The notes: generated from the sequence alone by a model not told the origin. Counted from the stretch's first letter, positions 27,657-37,181 are shown. The stretch: DNA of 64,000 nt from Simplicispira lacusdiani (GCF_003604195.1 NZ_QXGR01000008.1:1-64000), one strand, 5' to 3'. Made by a program: numbers and translations.

Positions 27657-28226
27657 TCAGTCCTTTGCGGCGGGCTGGTCCAGCCCTCGGCGGCGTTCGG
27701 CATTTTCCTCCGCCGTGAAGAACACCGGTTCGTGGCCGCGCGTGCGCAGCCAGTCGGCCAGCGCGTAGCCGGTGCCGGCGGGCCAGCACTTGAGTTCGTG
27801 CAGATCGAACAGGCGGTAGTCCACCAGCTCGGGCGAGAGCCGTACCTCGCCCTCGGCCACCACATGGTAGGCAATGATGACCTGGTTCATGCGCAAGAAT
27901 TCGTAGGCGCCCACGAGCGTGCAGGAGCGCACGTCGAGGTTGGTCTCTTCCTTCACCTCGCGCGCGATGCCCTCCTGCGGCGATTCGCCGGCCTCCATGA
28001 AGCCGGTGATCAGCGCGAACATCTTCACCGGCCAGGCCGCGTTGCGCGCCAGCAGCACCTTGCCGCCCACCTCCACGATGGCGGCCAGCACCGGCGTGGG
28101 GTTGTTCCAGTGCGTCCAGCCGCAGGCGGGGCAGCGCAGGCGCTGCACGTCGCCGCCGTCCTCTGCCTGGGTGAGCAGCGCCAGCGGCGTGGCGCAGTGG
28201 GTGCAAAAGCGGGTTTCGTACTGCAT
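27657..28226 (-). CDS. NUDIX hydrolase with N-terminal zinc ribbon
   Basis: 189 residues. A zinc ribbon (Cys8, Cys11, Cys32, Cys35; FCTHC and CPAC) precedes a NUDIX domain whose box reads GFMEAGESPQEGIAREVKEE (from Gly75). The box has Asn where the second conserved Gly normally sits. Zinc-ribbon NUDIX enzymes hydrolyse NADH-type or other nucleoside diphosphate derivatives, but the NudC-specific downstream motif is not evident, so the substrate is open. A family A repeat lies directly upstream. Confidence 0.88.
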   Translation of the reverse strand: MQYETRFCTHCATPLALLTQAEDGGDVQRLRCPACGWTHWNNPTPVLAAIVEVGGKVLLARNAAWPVKMFALITGFMEAGESPQEGIAREVKEETNLDVRSCTLVGAYEFLRMNQVIIAYHVVAEGEVRLSPELVDYRLFDLHELKCWPAGTGYALADWLRTRGHEPVFFTAEENAERRRGLDQPAAKD

Positions 28227-28229
28227 TGC

Positions 28230-28285
28230 TAGTTTTTTGATAGCTTCTAGCGCTGATGGATACGGCGCCAGAGGCCTATTTTGCT
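28230..28285. repeat. Family A palindromic repeat, copy 6
   Basis: TAGTTTTTTGATAGCTTCTAGCGC is followed by a short loop, GGCGCCAGAGGCCTATTTTGC. It fills the gap between the cysM stop (28286-28288) and the NUDIX start (28226) and probably separates their transcripts. Confidence 0.8.
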
Positions 28286-29188
28286 TCAGGCCGGGAAGAC
28301 GCCGGTGGACAGATAACGGTCGCCCCGGTCGCACACCACGAAGACGATGCAGGCGTCGCGCTCGCGCGCGGCGATCTGCTGCGCCACCCAGCAGGCGCCC
28401 GCGGCCGAGATGCCGGCGAAGATGCCCTCCTCGCGCGCCAGACGCCGGCACATATCCTCGGCGTCGTCCTGGCTGACCAGCACCAGCTCGTCCACGGCCT
28501 TGGGGTCGTAGATGGCGGGCAGGTATTCCTCGGGCCATTTGCGGATGCCGGGGATGCGCGAGCCTTCCTGCGGCTGCGCGCCAATGACCAGCACGTTGGG
28601 GTTCTTTTCCTTGAGGTAGCGCGAGACGCCCGTGATGGTGCCCGTGGTGCCCATGGCGCTGACGAAGTGCGTGATGCGCCCACCCGTCTGCTCCCAGATC
28701 TCGGGGCCGGTGGTCTCGTAGTGGATGCGCGGGTTGTCGGGGTTGGCGAACTGGTCGAGCACCTTGCCCTCGCCGCGCTTTTGCATGGCCTCGGCGAGGT
28801 CGCGTGCATGCTCCATGCCGCCGCTCTTGGGCGTGAGCACCAGCTCGGCGCCAAAGGCCTTCATGGTTTGCGCGCGCTCGATGGACAGGTCTTCGGGCAT
28901 GACCAGCACCATGCGGTAGCCCTTGATGGCGGCGGCCATGGCCAGCGCGATGCCGGTGTTGCCCGAGGTGGCCTCGATCAGCGTGTCGCCGGGCTGGATC
29001 TCGCCGCGCTCCTCGGCGCGCCGGATCATCGACAGCGCGGGCCGGTCCTTCACCGAACCGGCGGGGTTGTTGCCTTCAAGCTTGCCCAGGATGACGTTGC
29101 CGCGCTCGGCGTTCTCACGGGCGCCAATGCGCTGCAGTGCGACCAGCGGCGTCTTGCCGATCGCTTCCTCAATCGTCGGATAGTTCAT
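28286..29188 (-). CDS. cysM: Cysteine synthase B (O-acetylserine sulfhydrylase)
   Basis: 300 residues of the PLP-dependent beta family. The PLP lysine is Lys47 in NPAGSVKDR, the substrate loop is EATSGNTGIA, and the phosphate-binding glycine loop is MGTTGTITGVSRYLKE. The enzyme makes cysteine from O-acetylserine and sulfide or thiosulfate. Its overall length and its TIEEAIGKTPLV start fit CysM rather than CysK. It is divergent from tRNA-Leu, and the 40-bp gap must hold both promoters. Confidence 0.94.
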   Translation of the reverse strand: MNYPTIEEAIGKTPLVALQRIGARENAERGNVILGKLEGNNPAGSVKDRPALSMIRRAEERGEIQPGDTLIEATSGNTGIALAMAAAIKGYRMVLVMPEDLSIERAQTMKAFGAELVLTPKSGGMEHARDLAEAMQKRGEGKVLDQFANPDNPRIHYETTGPEIWEQTGGRITHFVSAMGTTGTITGVSRYLKEKNPNVLVIGAQPQEGSRIPGIRKWPEEYLPAIYDPKAVDELVLVSQDDAEDMCRRLAREEGIFAGISAAGACWVAQQIAARERDACIVFVVCDRGDRYLSTGVFPA

Positions 29189-29228
29189 GCACCCTACTGT
29201 GCCATAATTTGCGTCTTCGCTGATTCCC

Positions 29229-29313
29229 GCCGGAGTGGTGAAATTGGTAGACGCAGGGGACTCAAAATCCCCCGCCGCAAGGCGTGCCGGTTCGATTCCG
29301 GCCTCCGGCACCA
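29229..29313 (+). tRNA. tRNA-Leu (anticodon CAA)
   Basis: 85 nt including an encoded CCA. The acceptor stem is GCCGGAG (29229-29235) with CTCCGGC (29303-29309). The anticodon arm GGGGA-CTCAAAA-TCCCC has CAA in the loop, a long variable arm follows as expected for leucine, and the T arm is GCCGGTTCGATTCCGGC. It decodes UUG. A CATAAT hexamer at 29203-29208 is a plausible -10. Confidence 0.95.
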
Positions 29314-29321
29314 CAGAAACA

Positions 29322-29356
29322 AGGCCGCATGCTCACACGGGACATGCGGCCTTTTT
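29322..29356 (+). terminator. Intrinsic terminator of tRNA-Leu
   Basis: GGCCGCATG (29323-29331) pairs with CATGCGGCC (29343-29351) across an 11-nt loop, followed immediately by five T. This is a textbook Rho-independent terminator 9 bp after the tRNA. Confidence 0.92.
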
Positions 29357-29515
29357 CATGGCCGCGCACTTCTTGGGATGCTCCGGGTTCTCCCCATTCG
29401 CACGGGACAAACCTGTGGACAACCCGTGGCCTGGGTGGGCAAGCCTTGCGCAAGTGCCCGGCGCGCAAGGGATTGTGTTGCGCTGCCGCAAAAACGGGCA
29501 GCGCGTGGGCCCGGT

Positions 29516-29731
29516 TCAGTTGTCCTGGCGGCGGATGAGGGCGCGGCCGGTGTCGGTGATGGTCAGTTGGCCGGTGCTGTTCTTGCCGATGTAGCCGCGC
29601 TCATAGAGGCGGCCCGAGAGGTGCTCCTTGAGCGCCTGGGGCGTGCTCACCAGCTTGCCCATCTCCAACTGCTTGAGGGTCGCAAGCTCGTCCACGGTGG
29701 GGTCGAAGTGGGGGGCATGGTAGGTGTTCAT
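29516..29731 (-). CDS. Small hypothetical protein, winged-helix-like
   Basis: 71 residues. AAGGAGGAAACC precedes the ATG, an excellent ribosome site, which supports a real gene and this start over one 8 codons upstream. The sequence (DELATLKQLEMGKL, LKEHLSGRLYERGYIGKN, GQLTITDTGRALI) looks like the wing and C-terminal helix of a MarR/winged-helix fold, without a complete DNA-binding domain. Function is unknown. It lies alone between tRNA-Leu and a LysR gene. Confidence 0.7.
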   Translation of the reverse strand: MNTYHAPHFDPTVDELATLKQLEMGKLVSTPQALKEHLSGRLYERGYIGKNSTGQLTITDTGRALIRRQDN

Positions 29732-29814
29732 GGTTTCCTCCTTGCTGATGGGCACGTTGCGCGTCCATTGTTGCGCAGCGCCGGGACGGCGTCAAAACCC
29801 TGCTTCAAGCCCGG

Positions 29815-30750
29815 TCAGGCTGGCGCCTCGGTCCGCGCCATCGCGCCGAGCCAGGCGCTGAAAGCCGCCAGCACCGGTGGCTGCGGCTGCGCCGGGCTGA
29901 TGAGGTAGTAGCCGCGCTCGCTGCGCAGCGCGCGCGCGCAGGCCACCACCAGCTCGCCACGCGCCAGTTCGGCCTCGATCAGCAGCGGCGGGATCAGCGC
30001 CACGCCCATGCCATGCGTGGCCGCCTCGGCGAGCATGGAGAACAGCTCGTAGCGCGGCCCGTCGAGCGCCTGGGGCGCCTCCACCCCCATGGCCTCGAAC
30101 CACTGGCGCCAGCCGTAGGGCCGTGTGCTCTGCTGCAGCAGCGGCAGGCCGGCCAGCGCCTCGGGCGGCACGGTCTGGTAGGCCCGCCCCCGGCCCCGCT
30201 GGGCGGCGGCCTCCAGCAGGCGCGGGCTGCAGACGGGCACCACGTCCTCGTTCATGAGCCATTGCGCCTGGATGCCCGGCCAGTTGGTCACCTGCTCGGG
30301 CGTGCCGGCGTACAGGGCCGCGTCGAAGGTGGTGTCGGCGAACAGGAAGGGGCGCGTCTGCGTCTCGATGTGCACCACGATGTCGGGGTGCTGCTGCGCC
30401 AGCCGGGGCAGGCGCGGGATGAGCCAGCGCGTGGCGAAGGTGGGCACCGCCGCCAGCGACAGCGTGCCGCCCTCGCCCTGGTGGGCCATCACGTCCAGCG
30501 TGTCGCGTTCCAGGCCCTGCAGCCAGCGCGCCACCTGGCGGCCGTAGTGCGCGCCGGCCGGGGTCAGCACCACGCCGTGGCGCGTGCGGCGGAACAGCTG
30601 CACGCCCAGGAATTCCTCCAGCGCGAGGATCTGGCGCGAGACGGCGCTTTGCGTGAGCGACAGCTCCTGCGCGGCGCGCGTGTAGCTCTCGTGCCGTGCG
30701 GCCACTTCGAAGCAGGCCAGGGCCTGGGTGGAGGGAATGTTGCGGCGCAT
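29815..30750 (-). CDS. LysR-family regulator (GcvA-like), probable regulator of glutaryl-CoA catabolism
   Basis: 311 residues. The N-terminal winged helix (about 6-65) contains ACFEVAARHESYTRAAQELSLTQSAVSRQI. A GcvA-type effector-binding domain follows, with LPRLAQQHPDIVVHIETQ and FDAALYAG. It is divergent from glutaryl-CoA dehydrogenase with a 180-bp intergenic region, the usual layout for a LysR regulator and its target. The effector may be glutarate or glutaryl-CoA, which is inference. Confidence 0.9.
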   Translation of the reverse strand: MRRNIPSTQALACFEVAARHESYTRAAQELSLTQSAVSRQILALEEFLGVQLFRRTRHGVVLTPAGAHYGRQVARWLQGLERDTLDVMAHQGEGGTLSLAAVPTFATRWLIPRLPRLAQQHPDIVVHIETQTRPFLFADTTFDAALYAGTPEQVTNWPGIQAQWLMNEDVVPVCSPRLLEAAAQRGRGRAYQTVPPEALAGLPLLQQSTRPYGWRQWFEAMGVEAPQALDGPRYELFSMLAEAATHGMGVALIPPLLIEAELARGELVVACARALRSERGYYLISPAQPQPPVLAAFSAWLGAMARTEAPA

Positions 30751-30780
30751 GGGACAGCCCGTTCATGAACACGGCCGGAG

Positions 30781-30796
30781 TATTCCATATATTCCA
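30781..30796. promoter_or_regulatory. Candidate LysR binding site
   Basis: The direct repeat TATTCCA (30781-30787 and 30790-30796) lies in the AT-rich centre of the divergent region between the LysR gene and glutaryl-CoA dehydrogenase. It contains T-N11-A-like spacing. Confidence 0.3.
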
Positions 30797-30930
30797 ATAA
30801 CGCATTCCTGGATGAAAAGAACTCGCTTGCTCCTCCTAGGCGCTGGCGCATACGATGGCACCCGAACGCAATCGCATGCATCCCATGCATGCCAGCCCAC
30901 CCTCTTTTTTTATTGCATCGGAGACACACC

Positions 30931-32124
30931 ATGGCCCACGCCGCCTTCCAGTGGAACGACCCCTTCCTGCTCGACCAGCAGCTCACCGACGACGAGCGCG
31001 CCATCCGCGACGCAGCCGCCGCCTACTGCCAGGACAAGCTGGCCCCGCGCGTGCTGGACGCCTTCCGCCACGAGAAGATGGACACCACCATCTTCCGCGA
31101 GATGGGCGAGCTGGGCCTGCTCGGCCCCACCATCCCCGAGCAGTACGGCGGCCCGGGCCTGAACTACGTGGCCTACGGCCTGATCGCCCGCGAGATCGAG
31201 CGCGTGGACTCGGGCTACCGCTCCATGGCCAGCGTGCAAAGCTCGCTGGTGATGGTGCCCATTTATGAATTCGGCACCGAGGCGCAGAAGCAGAAATACC
31301 TGCCCAAGCTGGCCACCGGCGAGTGGATCGGCTGCTTCGGCCTGACCGAGCCCGACCACGGCTCCGACCCCGGCAGCATGGCCACGCGCGCCTACAAGGT
31401 CGATGGCGGCTACAAGCTCAAGGGCAGCAAGATGTGGATCACCAACAGCCCCGTGGCCGACGTGTTCGTGGTCTGGGCCAAGGAAGTGTCCGAGGGCGGC
31501 GCCGTGGGCCCCATCCGCGGCTTCGTGCTGGACAAGGGCATGAAGGGCCTCACCGCCCCGGCCATCCACGGCAAGGTGGGCCTGCGCGCCAGCGTGACCG
31601 GCGAGATCGTGATGGACGATGTGTTCGTGCCCGAGGAAAACGCGTTCCCCGAGATCCAGGGCCTCAAGGGCCCCTTCACCTGCCTGAACAGCGCGCGCTA
31701 CGGCATTGCCTGGGGCGCCCTGGGCGCGGCCGAGTTCTGCTGGCACACCGCCCGCCAGTACACGCTGGACCGCAAGCAATTCGGCCGCCCCCTGGCAGCC
31801 AACCAGCTCATCCAGAAGAAGCTGGCCGACATGCAGACCGAGATCGCCATCGGCCTGCAGGCCTGCCTGCAGTTCGGCCGCATGAAGGACGCCGGCACGG
31901 CCAGCGTGGAAGGCACTTCCCTGATCAAGCGCAACAGCTGCGGCAAGGCCCTGGACATCGCCCGCCTGGCGCGCGACATGATGGGCGGCAACGGCATCAG
32001 CGACGAGTTCGGCGTGGCGCGCCACCTGGTGAACCTGGAGGTGGTGAACACCTACGAGGGCACGCACGACGTGCACGCGCTCATCCTGGGCCGCGCGCAG
32101 ACCGGTCTGGCGGCATTCAGCTGA
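30931..32124 (+). CDS. gcdH: Glutaryl-CoA dehydrogenase
   Basis: 397 residues of the acyl-CoA dehydrogenase family. It oxidises and decarboxylates glutaryl-CoA to crotonyl-CoA in lysine, tryptophan and glutarate breakdown. Visible features are [36 protein letters not shown], an Arg-rich substrate region, and the catalytic glutamate (about Glu376) in [16 protein letters not shown]. This exact motif is characteristic of GcdH. It lies upstream of a CaiB-type CoA-transferase, as in many proteobacteria. Confidence 0.93.
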   Translation: MAHAAFQWNDPFLLDQQLTDDERAIRDAAAAYCQDKLAPRVLDAFRHEKMDTTIFREMGELGLLGPTIPEQYGGPGLNYVAYGLIAREIERVDSGYRSMASVQSSLVMVPIYEFGTEAQKQKYLPKLATGEWIGCFGLTEPDHGSDPGSMATRAYKVDGGYKLKGSKMWITNSPVADVFVVWAKEVSEGGAVGPIRGFVLDKGMKGLTAPAIHGKVGLRASVTGEIVMDDVFVPEENAFPEIQGLKGPFTCLNSARYGIAWGALGAAEFCWHTARQYTLDRKQFGRPLAANQLIQKKLADMQTEIAIGLQACLQFGRMKDAGTASVEGTSLIKRNSCGKALDIARLARDMMGGNGISDEFGVARHLVNLEVVNTYEGTHDVHALILGRAQTGLAAFS

Positions 32125-32243
32125 CATCCCCCTGTGGCGCTGCGCGCCTTCCCCCTTCTCTCGGCTTCGCCGGGAAGGGGGACGACGCCGGCGGCCTGGC
32201 AAAGCCAGTTCCACGGCGTCCCTGGCCTGGAGACAGGCCCGCA
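32125..32243. repeat. Family B GC-rich intergenic repeat, copy 2
   Basis: It starts immediately after the gcdH stop: CATCCCCCTGTGGCGCTGCG, CCTTCCCCCTTCTCTCGGC and GGGAAGGGGGACGACGCCGG, ending near CCCTGGCCTGG. It aligns with 12119-12243. GGAAGGGGG against CCCCCTTCTC could form a hairpin. Confidence 0.65.
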
Positions 32244-32268
32244 TCGCCCCTCACGCCTCTTCAATACG

Positions 32269-32328
32269 ATTTTGGCCCCTGGCGCTTTCTGGACAAGCGC
32301 AAGCAGCTATCAATTTCATAGCAAAACA
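32269..32328. repeat. Family A palindromic repeat, copy 7
   Basis: Reverse orientation. ATTTTGGCCCCTGGCGCTTTC is followed by a short loop, CAAGCGCAAGCAGCTATCAA and TTTCATAGCAAAAC. It ends 2 bp before the CoA-transferase ATG, so the 5' leader of that gene is the repeat itself and no Shine-Dalgarno is visible. Confidence 0.8.
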
Positions 32329-32330
32329 CC

Positions 32331-33584
32331 ATGACCTCTTCCAACGCAGGCGCCCTGGCGGGCATCAAGGTGCTCGACCTCTCGCGCGTGCTCGCCGGCC
32401 CCTGGTGCACGCAGATGCTGGCCGACCTGGGCGCGGACGTGGTGAAGGTCGAGCGCCCCGGCGCGGGCGACGACACGCGCCACTGGGGCCCGCCCTTCCT
32501 GAAGGACGCCGAGGGCAACGACACCACCCAGGCCAGCTATTTCACGGCCTGCAACCGCAACAAGCGCTCGGTGACCATCGACATGGCCACGCCCGAAGGC
32601 CAGGCGCTCATCAAGCAGATGGCAGCGCAGGCCGACATCGTGGTGGAGAACTTCAAGGTCGGCGGCCTCAAGCAGTACGGCCTGGACCACGAGAGCCTGC
32701 GCGCGCTGAACCCGCGCCTGATCTACTGCTCGGTCACCGGCTTCGGCCAGGACGGGCCCTATGCCGAGCGCGCCGGCTACGACCTGATGGTGCAGGCCAT
32801 GACCGGCCTCATGAGCATCACCGGCCAGGCCGACAACCAGCCCGGCGGCGGCCCCATGCGCGTGGGCGTGGCGGTGATCGACCTGTTCACCGGCCTCTAC
32901 GCCAGCAACGCCATCCTGGCCGCGCTGCATGTGCGCGACAACGCCGTGAACGGCACGGGCCAGGGCCAGCACATCGACATGGCCCTGCTCGACGTGGGCA
33001 TGGCGGTGCTCGCCAACCAGGCCTCGGGCTTCCTGGCCACGGGCGAGGCGCCCGGGCGCATGGGCAACAGCCACCCGAGCCTGGCGCCCTACCAGGACTT
33101 CCCCACGCTGGACGGCAACATGCTGCTGGCCATCGGGAACGACGGGCAGTTCCAGCGCTTCTGCGCGGCCGCCGAGCAGCCGCAGTGGGCGCAGGATGCG
33201 CGCTTTGCCACCAACACGCTGCGCGTGCAGCACCGCGCCGAACTCATTCCCGCCATGGAGGCCGTCACGCGCACGCGCACCACGGCCGCGTGGATCGCGC
33301 TGCTGGAGGACAAGGCCGTGCCCTGCGGCCCCATCAACACCATCGCCCAGGCCTTCGACGATGCCCAGGTCAAGGCGCGCGGACTGCGCGTGGACCTGCC
33401 GCGCGCTGCGGGCGACGGCATCGCGCAGGTGTCCACCGTGGCCAGCCCGCTGCGCCTCTCGCGCAACCCGCCCGTGCTGCGCCACGCGCCGCCCGCGCTG
33501 GGCCAGCACACCGACGAGGTGCTGGCCGAGCTGGGGCTGGATGCCGGGCGCATCGCCGGGCTGCGCGACAGCGGGGTGGTGTAG
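32331..33584 (+). CDS. CaiB/BaiF-family CoA-transferase (probable succinyl-CoA:glutarate CoA-transferase)
   Basis: 417 residues of the class III CoA-transferase fold. Features are VLDLSRVLAGPWCTQMLADLGADVVKVE at the N-terminus, NRNKRSVTIDM, NPRLIYCSVTGFGQDGPYA, and HIDMALLDVGMAVLANQ with the catalytic Asp (about residue 220). The position after gcdH points to activation of glutarate with succinyl-CoA. The leader consists of a family A repeat and a family B copy, with no recognisable ribosome-binding site. Confidence 0.9.
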   Translation: MTSSNAGALAGIKVLDLSRVLAGPWCTQMLADLGADVVKVERPGAGDDTRHWGPPFLKDAEGNDTTQASYFTACNRNKRSVTIDMATPEGQALIKQMAAQADIVVENFKVGGLKQYGLDHESLRALNPRLIYCSVTGFGQDGPYAERAGYDLMVQAMTGLMSITGQADNQPGGGPMRVGVAVIDLFTGLYASNAILAALHVRDNAVNGTGQGQHIDMALLDVGMAVLANQASGFLATGEAPGRMGNSHPSLAPYQDFPTLDGNMLLAIGNDGQFQRFCAAAEQPQWAQDARFATNTLRVQHRAELIPAMEAVTRTRTTAAWIALLEDKAVPCGPINTIAQAFDDAQVKARGLRVDLPRAAGDGIAQVSTVASPLRLSRNPPVLRHAPPALGQHTDEVLAELGLDAGRIAGLRDSGVV

Positions 33585-33600
33585 CACCCCATGCCTTGAA

Positions 33601-33661
33601 CAAAAAAGGCCTCCGACGCCCTATGGCAAAGCGCTGCAAGCTATCAATAGGATAGCTATCG
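33601..33661. repeat. Family A palindromic repeat, copy 8
   Basis: Reverse orientation. CAAAAAAGGCCTCCGACGCC is followed by a loop, AAAGCGCTGCAAGCTATCAATAGGATAGC. It lies between the convergent CoA-transferase and FeeM-like genes, as a bidirectional terminator would. Confidence 0.8.
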
Positions 33662-33670
33662 AACGCTTTC

Positions 33671-34570
33671 TCAGGCCGCCAGATCGAACGCGCCGTGGTC
33701 GATGAGCGCGGCCGGCAGCGTCGGGTAGAGCTTCTTGTAGAAATCCGCCAGCCAGGGGTTCTTGCGGTAGAGGTGCTTCTGCAGGCCGAAGGCGAAAAAG
33801 TCGCAGGCGCTCTCGGCCGTGTGCGGCCGGTGCTGCGCCAGCAGCCACTGCAGCAGCGCGTTCTGGCGGCGGTTGGGCTGCACCATCTGCACGAAGGTGC
33901 TGCGCGGGGCGCCGCCGAAGCACTCCCAGTAGCGCGCGGGCACCATTTCCAGGTCGAGGTGCATGAGCACGGCGGGCGCGCCATTGACCTTGTCGAAGGC
34001 GCGCGGCGCGCTGATCTGCATGAACAGCAGCTTCTTGCGGTAGAAGTCCACATGCCTCGGATGCACCGCGATCACCATGTCGGTGCGCGCCAGCATGTAA
34101 CGCGCGCGCAGGAACATGAGCCGGAACAGCGCCAGCAGCGCCAGGTTGCCCAGCCTCGGGCTGGCGATGGTGCTGGCCAGGCTGATCACCTCGGTGATGC
34201 GGCGCCCGTCGGCGCGCAGGGTGGAGATCTCCTCGCCGAACACCTCCTCGCAGGGCAGCCACATCTCGCCGTCGATGACCGCCGTGAGCGTGGCGCACAC
34301 CTCGCCGCCACGGTACGCGGCATACGTGGTGGTGTCCGGCAGCAGGTCGTGCGGCGTCAGCCACAGGCCCTCCTCGCCTTCGATGGCCAGGCCCTTGGCG
34401 CGGTATTCGCTGTGCACTAGGCTCCACGCGGCCATGCGCTCGGACAGGCTTTGCGCCAGCCCCACGGTATAGCCCAGCAGATCCTCGGCGGCGAAATCCA
34501 CGTCGTACAGCGCATCGGTCAGCGGGCGCACGGCGCCAGGCGGGCTTTCTACCAGGTACTGCGGGTTCAT
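33671..34570 (-). CDS. FeeM-like N-acyltransferase domain protein (GNAT fold)
   Basis: 299 residues. The segment [22 protein letters not shown], then [40 protein letters not shown], then [19 protein letters not shown] follows the order of the FeeM/autoinducer-synthase-like GNAT fold. In that fold an acidic substrate strand precedes the conserved EV(I/S)xLA helix. FeeM itself makes N-acyl amino acids from acyl carrier protein. Here the acyl donor and acceptor are unknown. AGGAG lies 7 nt before the chosen ATG. There is no acyl-carrier or exosortase gene nearby. Confidence 0.7.
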   Translation of the reverse strand: MNPQYLVESPPGAVRPLTDALYDVDFAAEDLLGYTVGLAQSLSERMAAWSLVHSEYRAKGLAIEGEEGLWLTPHDLLPDTTTYAAYRGGEVCATLTAVIDGEMWLPCEEVFGEEISTLRADGRRITEVISLASTIASPRLGNLALLALFRLMFLRARYMLARTDMVIAVHPRHVDFYRKKLLFMQISAPRAFDKVNGAPAVLMHLDLEMVPARYWECFGGAPRSTFVQMVQPNRRQNALLQWLLAQHRPHTAESACDFFAFGLQKHLYRKNPWLADFYKKLYPTLPAALIDHGAFDLAA

Positions 34571-34841
34571 GGCGGCTCCTGTCCGCCCTCCGGGCGGCAC
34601 ACAGTGGTGGGAATGCATGCCGGCAGGGCCGCCGAACGCATCGCGGCCATCTTCGATTTCCCTCCCGCGCAGCGGCAATGCGGCGGGCTACGAACGGTCT
34701 GCACCGCCCGATGGATGGCTGCGGCCCGCGCGGGGCCGTGCAGAACCCTGCCCATATCGCCATAATGGTCTTGCGACCCGGCCACCCCCACTGCCCGCAA
34801 GACCATGCCGCCCCGGCCCGGCGCATGGACAGGAGTCCCCC

Positions 34842-36434
34842 ATGAAGCTCAGCCTCAAACTCCCCCTCGTCTTCACGGCCTCGCTGCTCCTGCTCCTGGC
34901 GGCGGCCCTTTTCGGCATCAGCCGGCTGCACCAGGCCCTCGACACCTACCAGACCACGGTGGCCCAGAGCTTCGCGCACGAGCGGGTCTCCGCCAGCATG
35001 CTCAACGACTTCAAGGTCCAGGTGCAGGAATGGAAGAACGTGCTGCTGCGCGGCAAGGAGCCCGCCCAGCTCACGCGCTACTGGGGGGCCTTCGAGAAGC
35101 AGGAGCGCGCCATCCAGGAAGAGGCTCGCCAACTGCTGGCGGCGCTCCCGCAAGGCGAGGCGCGCGAGAAGGTGCAGCAGTTCATGCAGGCCCATGAGCG
35201 CATGGGCGCCGCCTACCGCAAGGGCCTGGAGGCGTTCACCGCGTCCGGCCACGACCCGCAGGCCGGCGACAAGGCCGTGCAGGGCATGGACCGCGAGCCC
35301 TCCACCCTGCTCGACCAGGCCGGCACGCTGATCCAGAAAGCCAGCGCCAGCGTGGCCGAGCAGGCCGAGGCCTCGGCCCAACGCGCCACCATCATCAGCC
35401 TGGGCGTGATGCTCCTGGTCTGCGCGGCGGGCATCCTGGGCGCCGTGCTTTTCAGCCGCACGGTGACGCGCCCGCTGGGCAATGCGGTGCGCGTCTCGCA
35501 GGCCGTGGCCGGAGGCGATCTCACCGTGGCCCAGCCCTCGACGGGCAGGGACGAGATCGCCCAGTTGCTCAACGCGCTGCACGGCATGCAGACCAGCCTG
35601 GCGCGCGTGGTGAGCAATGTGCGCCAGAACGCCGACAACGTGGCCAATGCCAGCGCCGAGATCGCCCAGGGCAACCAGGACCTCTCGGCCCGCACCGAGC
35701 AGCAGGCCAGCGCGCTGGAACAGACCTCAGCCTCCATGGAAGAGCTGAGCTCCACCGTGCAGCACAACGCCGACAACGCCCGCCAGGCCAGCCGCCTGGC
35801 CGTGAACGCCTCGACGGTGGCACAGCAAGGCGGCGACGTGGTGGCCCAGGTGGTCAGCACCATGCGCGGCATCAACGACAGCAGCAAGCAGATCTCCGAC
35901 ATCATCGGCGTGATCGACGGCATTGCCTTCCAGACCAACATCCTGGCGCTCAATGCGGCCGTGGAGGCCGCGCGCGCGGGCGAGCAGGGCCGGGGCTTCG
36001 CCGTGGTGGCCAGCGAGGTGCGCAGCCTGGCCGGGCGCAGCGCAGAGGCGGCCAAGGAGATCAAGCAGCTCATCGGCACCAGCGTGGAGCGCGTGGAACA
36101 GGGCTCCGCCCTGGTGGACCGCGCGGGCGACACCATGACGGAGGTCGTGGTGGCCATCCGGCGCGTGACCGACATCGTGGCCGAGATCAGCGCCGCCAGC
36201 AGCGAGCAGAGCGCCGGCGTGGGCCAGGTGGGCGAGGCCATGATGCAGATGGACCAGGCCACGCAGCAGAACGCCGCACTGGTCGAGGAAAGCGCGGCGG
36301 CGGCCCACAGCCTGAAGATGCAGGCGCAGCAACTGGTGCAAGCCGTCGCCGTGTTCAAGCTGCTACCCGGCCAGGACAGCGGGCCGGCGCGCGTGCTGGC
36401 GCAGCACCAGCCCTTGCAGCTCAGCCCCACTTGA
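34842..36434 (+). CDS. Methyl-accepting chemotaxis protein (four-helix-bundle type sensor)
   Basis: 530 residues. TM1 is at about residues 8-28 and TM2 at about 187-207. The periplasmic part is all-helical ([24 protein letters not shown] is typical), the class lacking a cache fold. HAMP follows, then the signalling tip [25 protein letters not shown] precedes the ATG. The signalling half is very similar to the receptor at 4712-6349, but the sensor halves are unrelated, so the two sense different cues through the same kinase. Confidence 0.93.
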   Translation: MKLSLKLPLVFTASLLLLLAAALFGISRLHQALDTYQTTVAQSFAHERVSASMLNDFKVQVQEWKNVLLRGKEPAQLTRYWGAFEKQERAIQEEARQLLAALPQGEAREKVQQFMQAHERMGAAYRKGLEAFTASGHDPQAGDKAVQGMDREPSTLLDQAGTLIQKASASVAEQAEASAQRATIISLGVMLLVCAAGILGAVLFSRTVTRPLGNAVRVSQAVAGGDLTVAQPSTGRDEIAQLLNALHGMQTSLARVVSNVRQNADNVANASAEIAQGNQDLSARTEQQASALEQTSASMEELSSTVQHNADNARQASRLAVNASTVAQQGGDVVAQVVSTMRGINDSSKQISDIIGVIDGIAFQTNILALNAAVEAARAGEQGRGFAVVASEVRSLAGRSAEAAKEIKQLIGTSVERVEQGSALVDRAGDTMTEVVVAIRRVTDIVAEISAASSEQSAGVGQVGEAMMQMDQATQQNAALVEESAAAAHSLKMQAQQLVQAVAVFKLLPGQDSGPARVLAQHQPLQLSPT

Positions 36435-36458
36435 CGGGGGCTCCGTCCGTTCCAGGGC

Positions 36459-37103
36459 TCAGCGCGCCACGGTGAAGCGCTGGCGCACGTGGCGCGGCGC
36501 CTCCAGCTCATCCACCAGGGCCACGGCCAGATCGGCCACGCTGATGCCGCCGGGGCGGCCATCGGCCTCCATCAACGGCGCATCCTGCCCCAGGCGGTAG
36601 TGGCCCGTGCGCTCGCCGGGCTCCAGCAGGATGGGCGGGGAGAGGAAGGTCCAGTCCAGCGCCTCTTCCTGGCGGATCAAGTTCAGCGCCTCGCGCGCGG
36701 CCAAAGCGCCCTGCTTCCATTCGGCCGGAAACTCCGGCGTGTCCACGAGTTGCACGCCGGGCGCCACGTACAGACTGCCCGCCCCGCCCACCACCACCAG
36801 GCGGCGCACGCCGGAAGCCTGCACGCCCGCGTGGATGGCACGCGTGCCGCGCAGGAACTGGTCGTGGATGTCGGGCACGGTCCAGCCCGGGTTGTAGGCG
36901 CTGACCACGGCATCGTGCCCGGCCACGGCGCACGCCACCTGTGCGGCATCCTGGGCATCGGCCTCGCGCACCGTCAGGCCCTCGCGGGGGGCGAGCTTGG
37001 CCGGGTTGCGGGCCAGCGCCGTCACGCGGTGGCCGCGCTGCAACAGTTCATGGAGCACGGCCGAGCCGACAAAGCCGGTGGCGCCGATCAGAGCAATGTT
37101 CAT
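36459..37103 (-). CDS. NAD(P)-binding atypical short-chain reductase
   Basis: 214 residues. The N-terminal GATGFVGSAVLHELLQRGHRVTAL is the Rossmann NADP motif (GxxGxxG). VVVGGAGSLYVAPG and the DWTFLSPPILLEPGERTG stretch are typical of the NmrA/YwnB-like atypical SDR group. It is divergent from a LysR gene, which probably controls it. CAGGAG precedes the ATG. The substrate is unknown. Confidence 0.88.
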   Translation of the reverse strand: MNIALIGATGFVGSAVLHELLQRGHRVTALARNPAKLAPREGLTVREADAQDAAQVACAVAGHDAVVSAYNPGWTVPDIHDQFLRGTRAIHAGVQASGVRRLVVVGGAGSLYVAPGVQLVDTPEFPAEWKQGALAAREALNLIRQEEALDWTFLSPPILLEPGERTGHYRLGQDAPLMEADGRPGGISVADLAVALVDELEAPRHVRQRFTVAR

Positions 37104-37181
37104 GGGGTTCTCCTGGTTCCAAAGTTGCGATGCCATAAGCATAAAAACTGCACAATCAATGCGGTAGATGGCAAGAAACTC

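Noticed and set aside
29229..29313. Integration site at tRNA-Leu
   Set aside because: No integrase gene and no repeated 3' tRNA end downstream. A normal intrinsic terminator follows directly.
29400..29515. Region with CTGTGGACAACCC resembling DnaA/origin-type or repeat sequence, compared with 52440-52560
   Set aside because: The two segments share only a short CTGTGGA word and do not align, and no clustered DnaA boxes are present.
34571..34841. Possible small gene upstream of the second chemoreceptor
   Set aside because: Frames here extend the chemoreceptor upstream or run antisense, and have no motif and poor initiation sites. I see only a likely promoter region.
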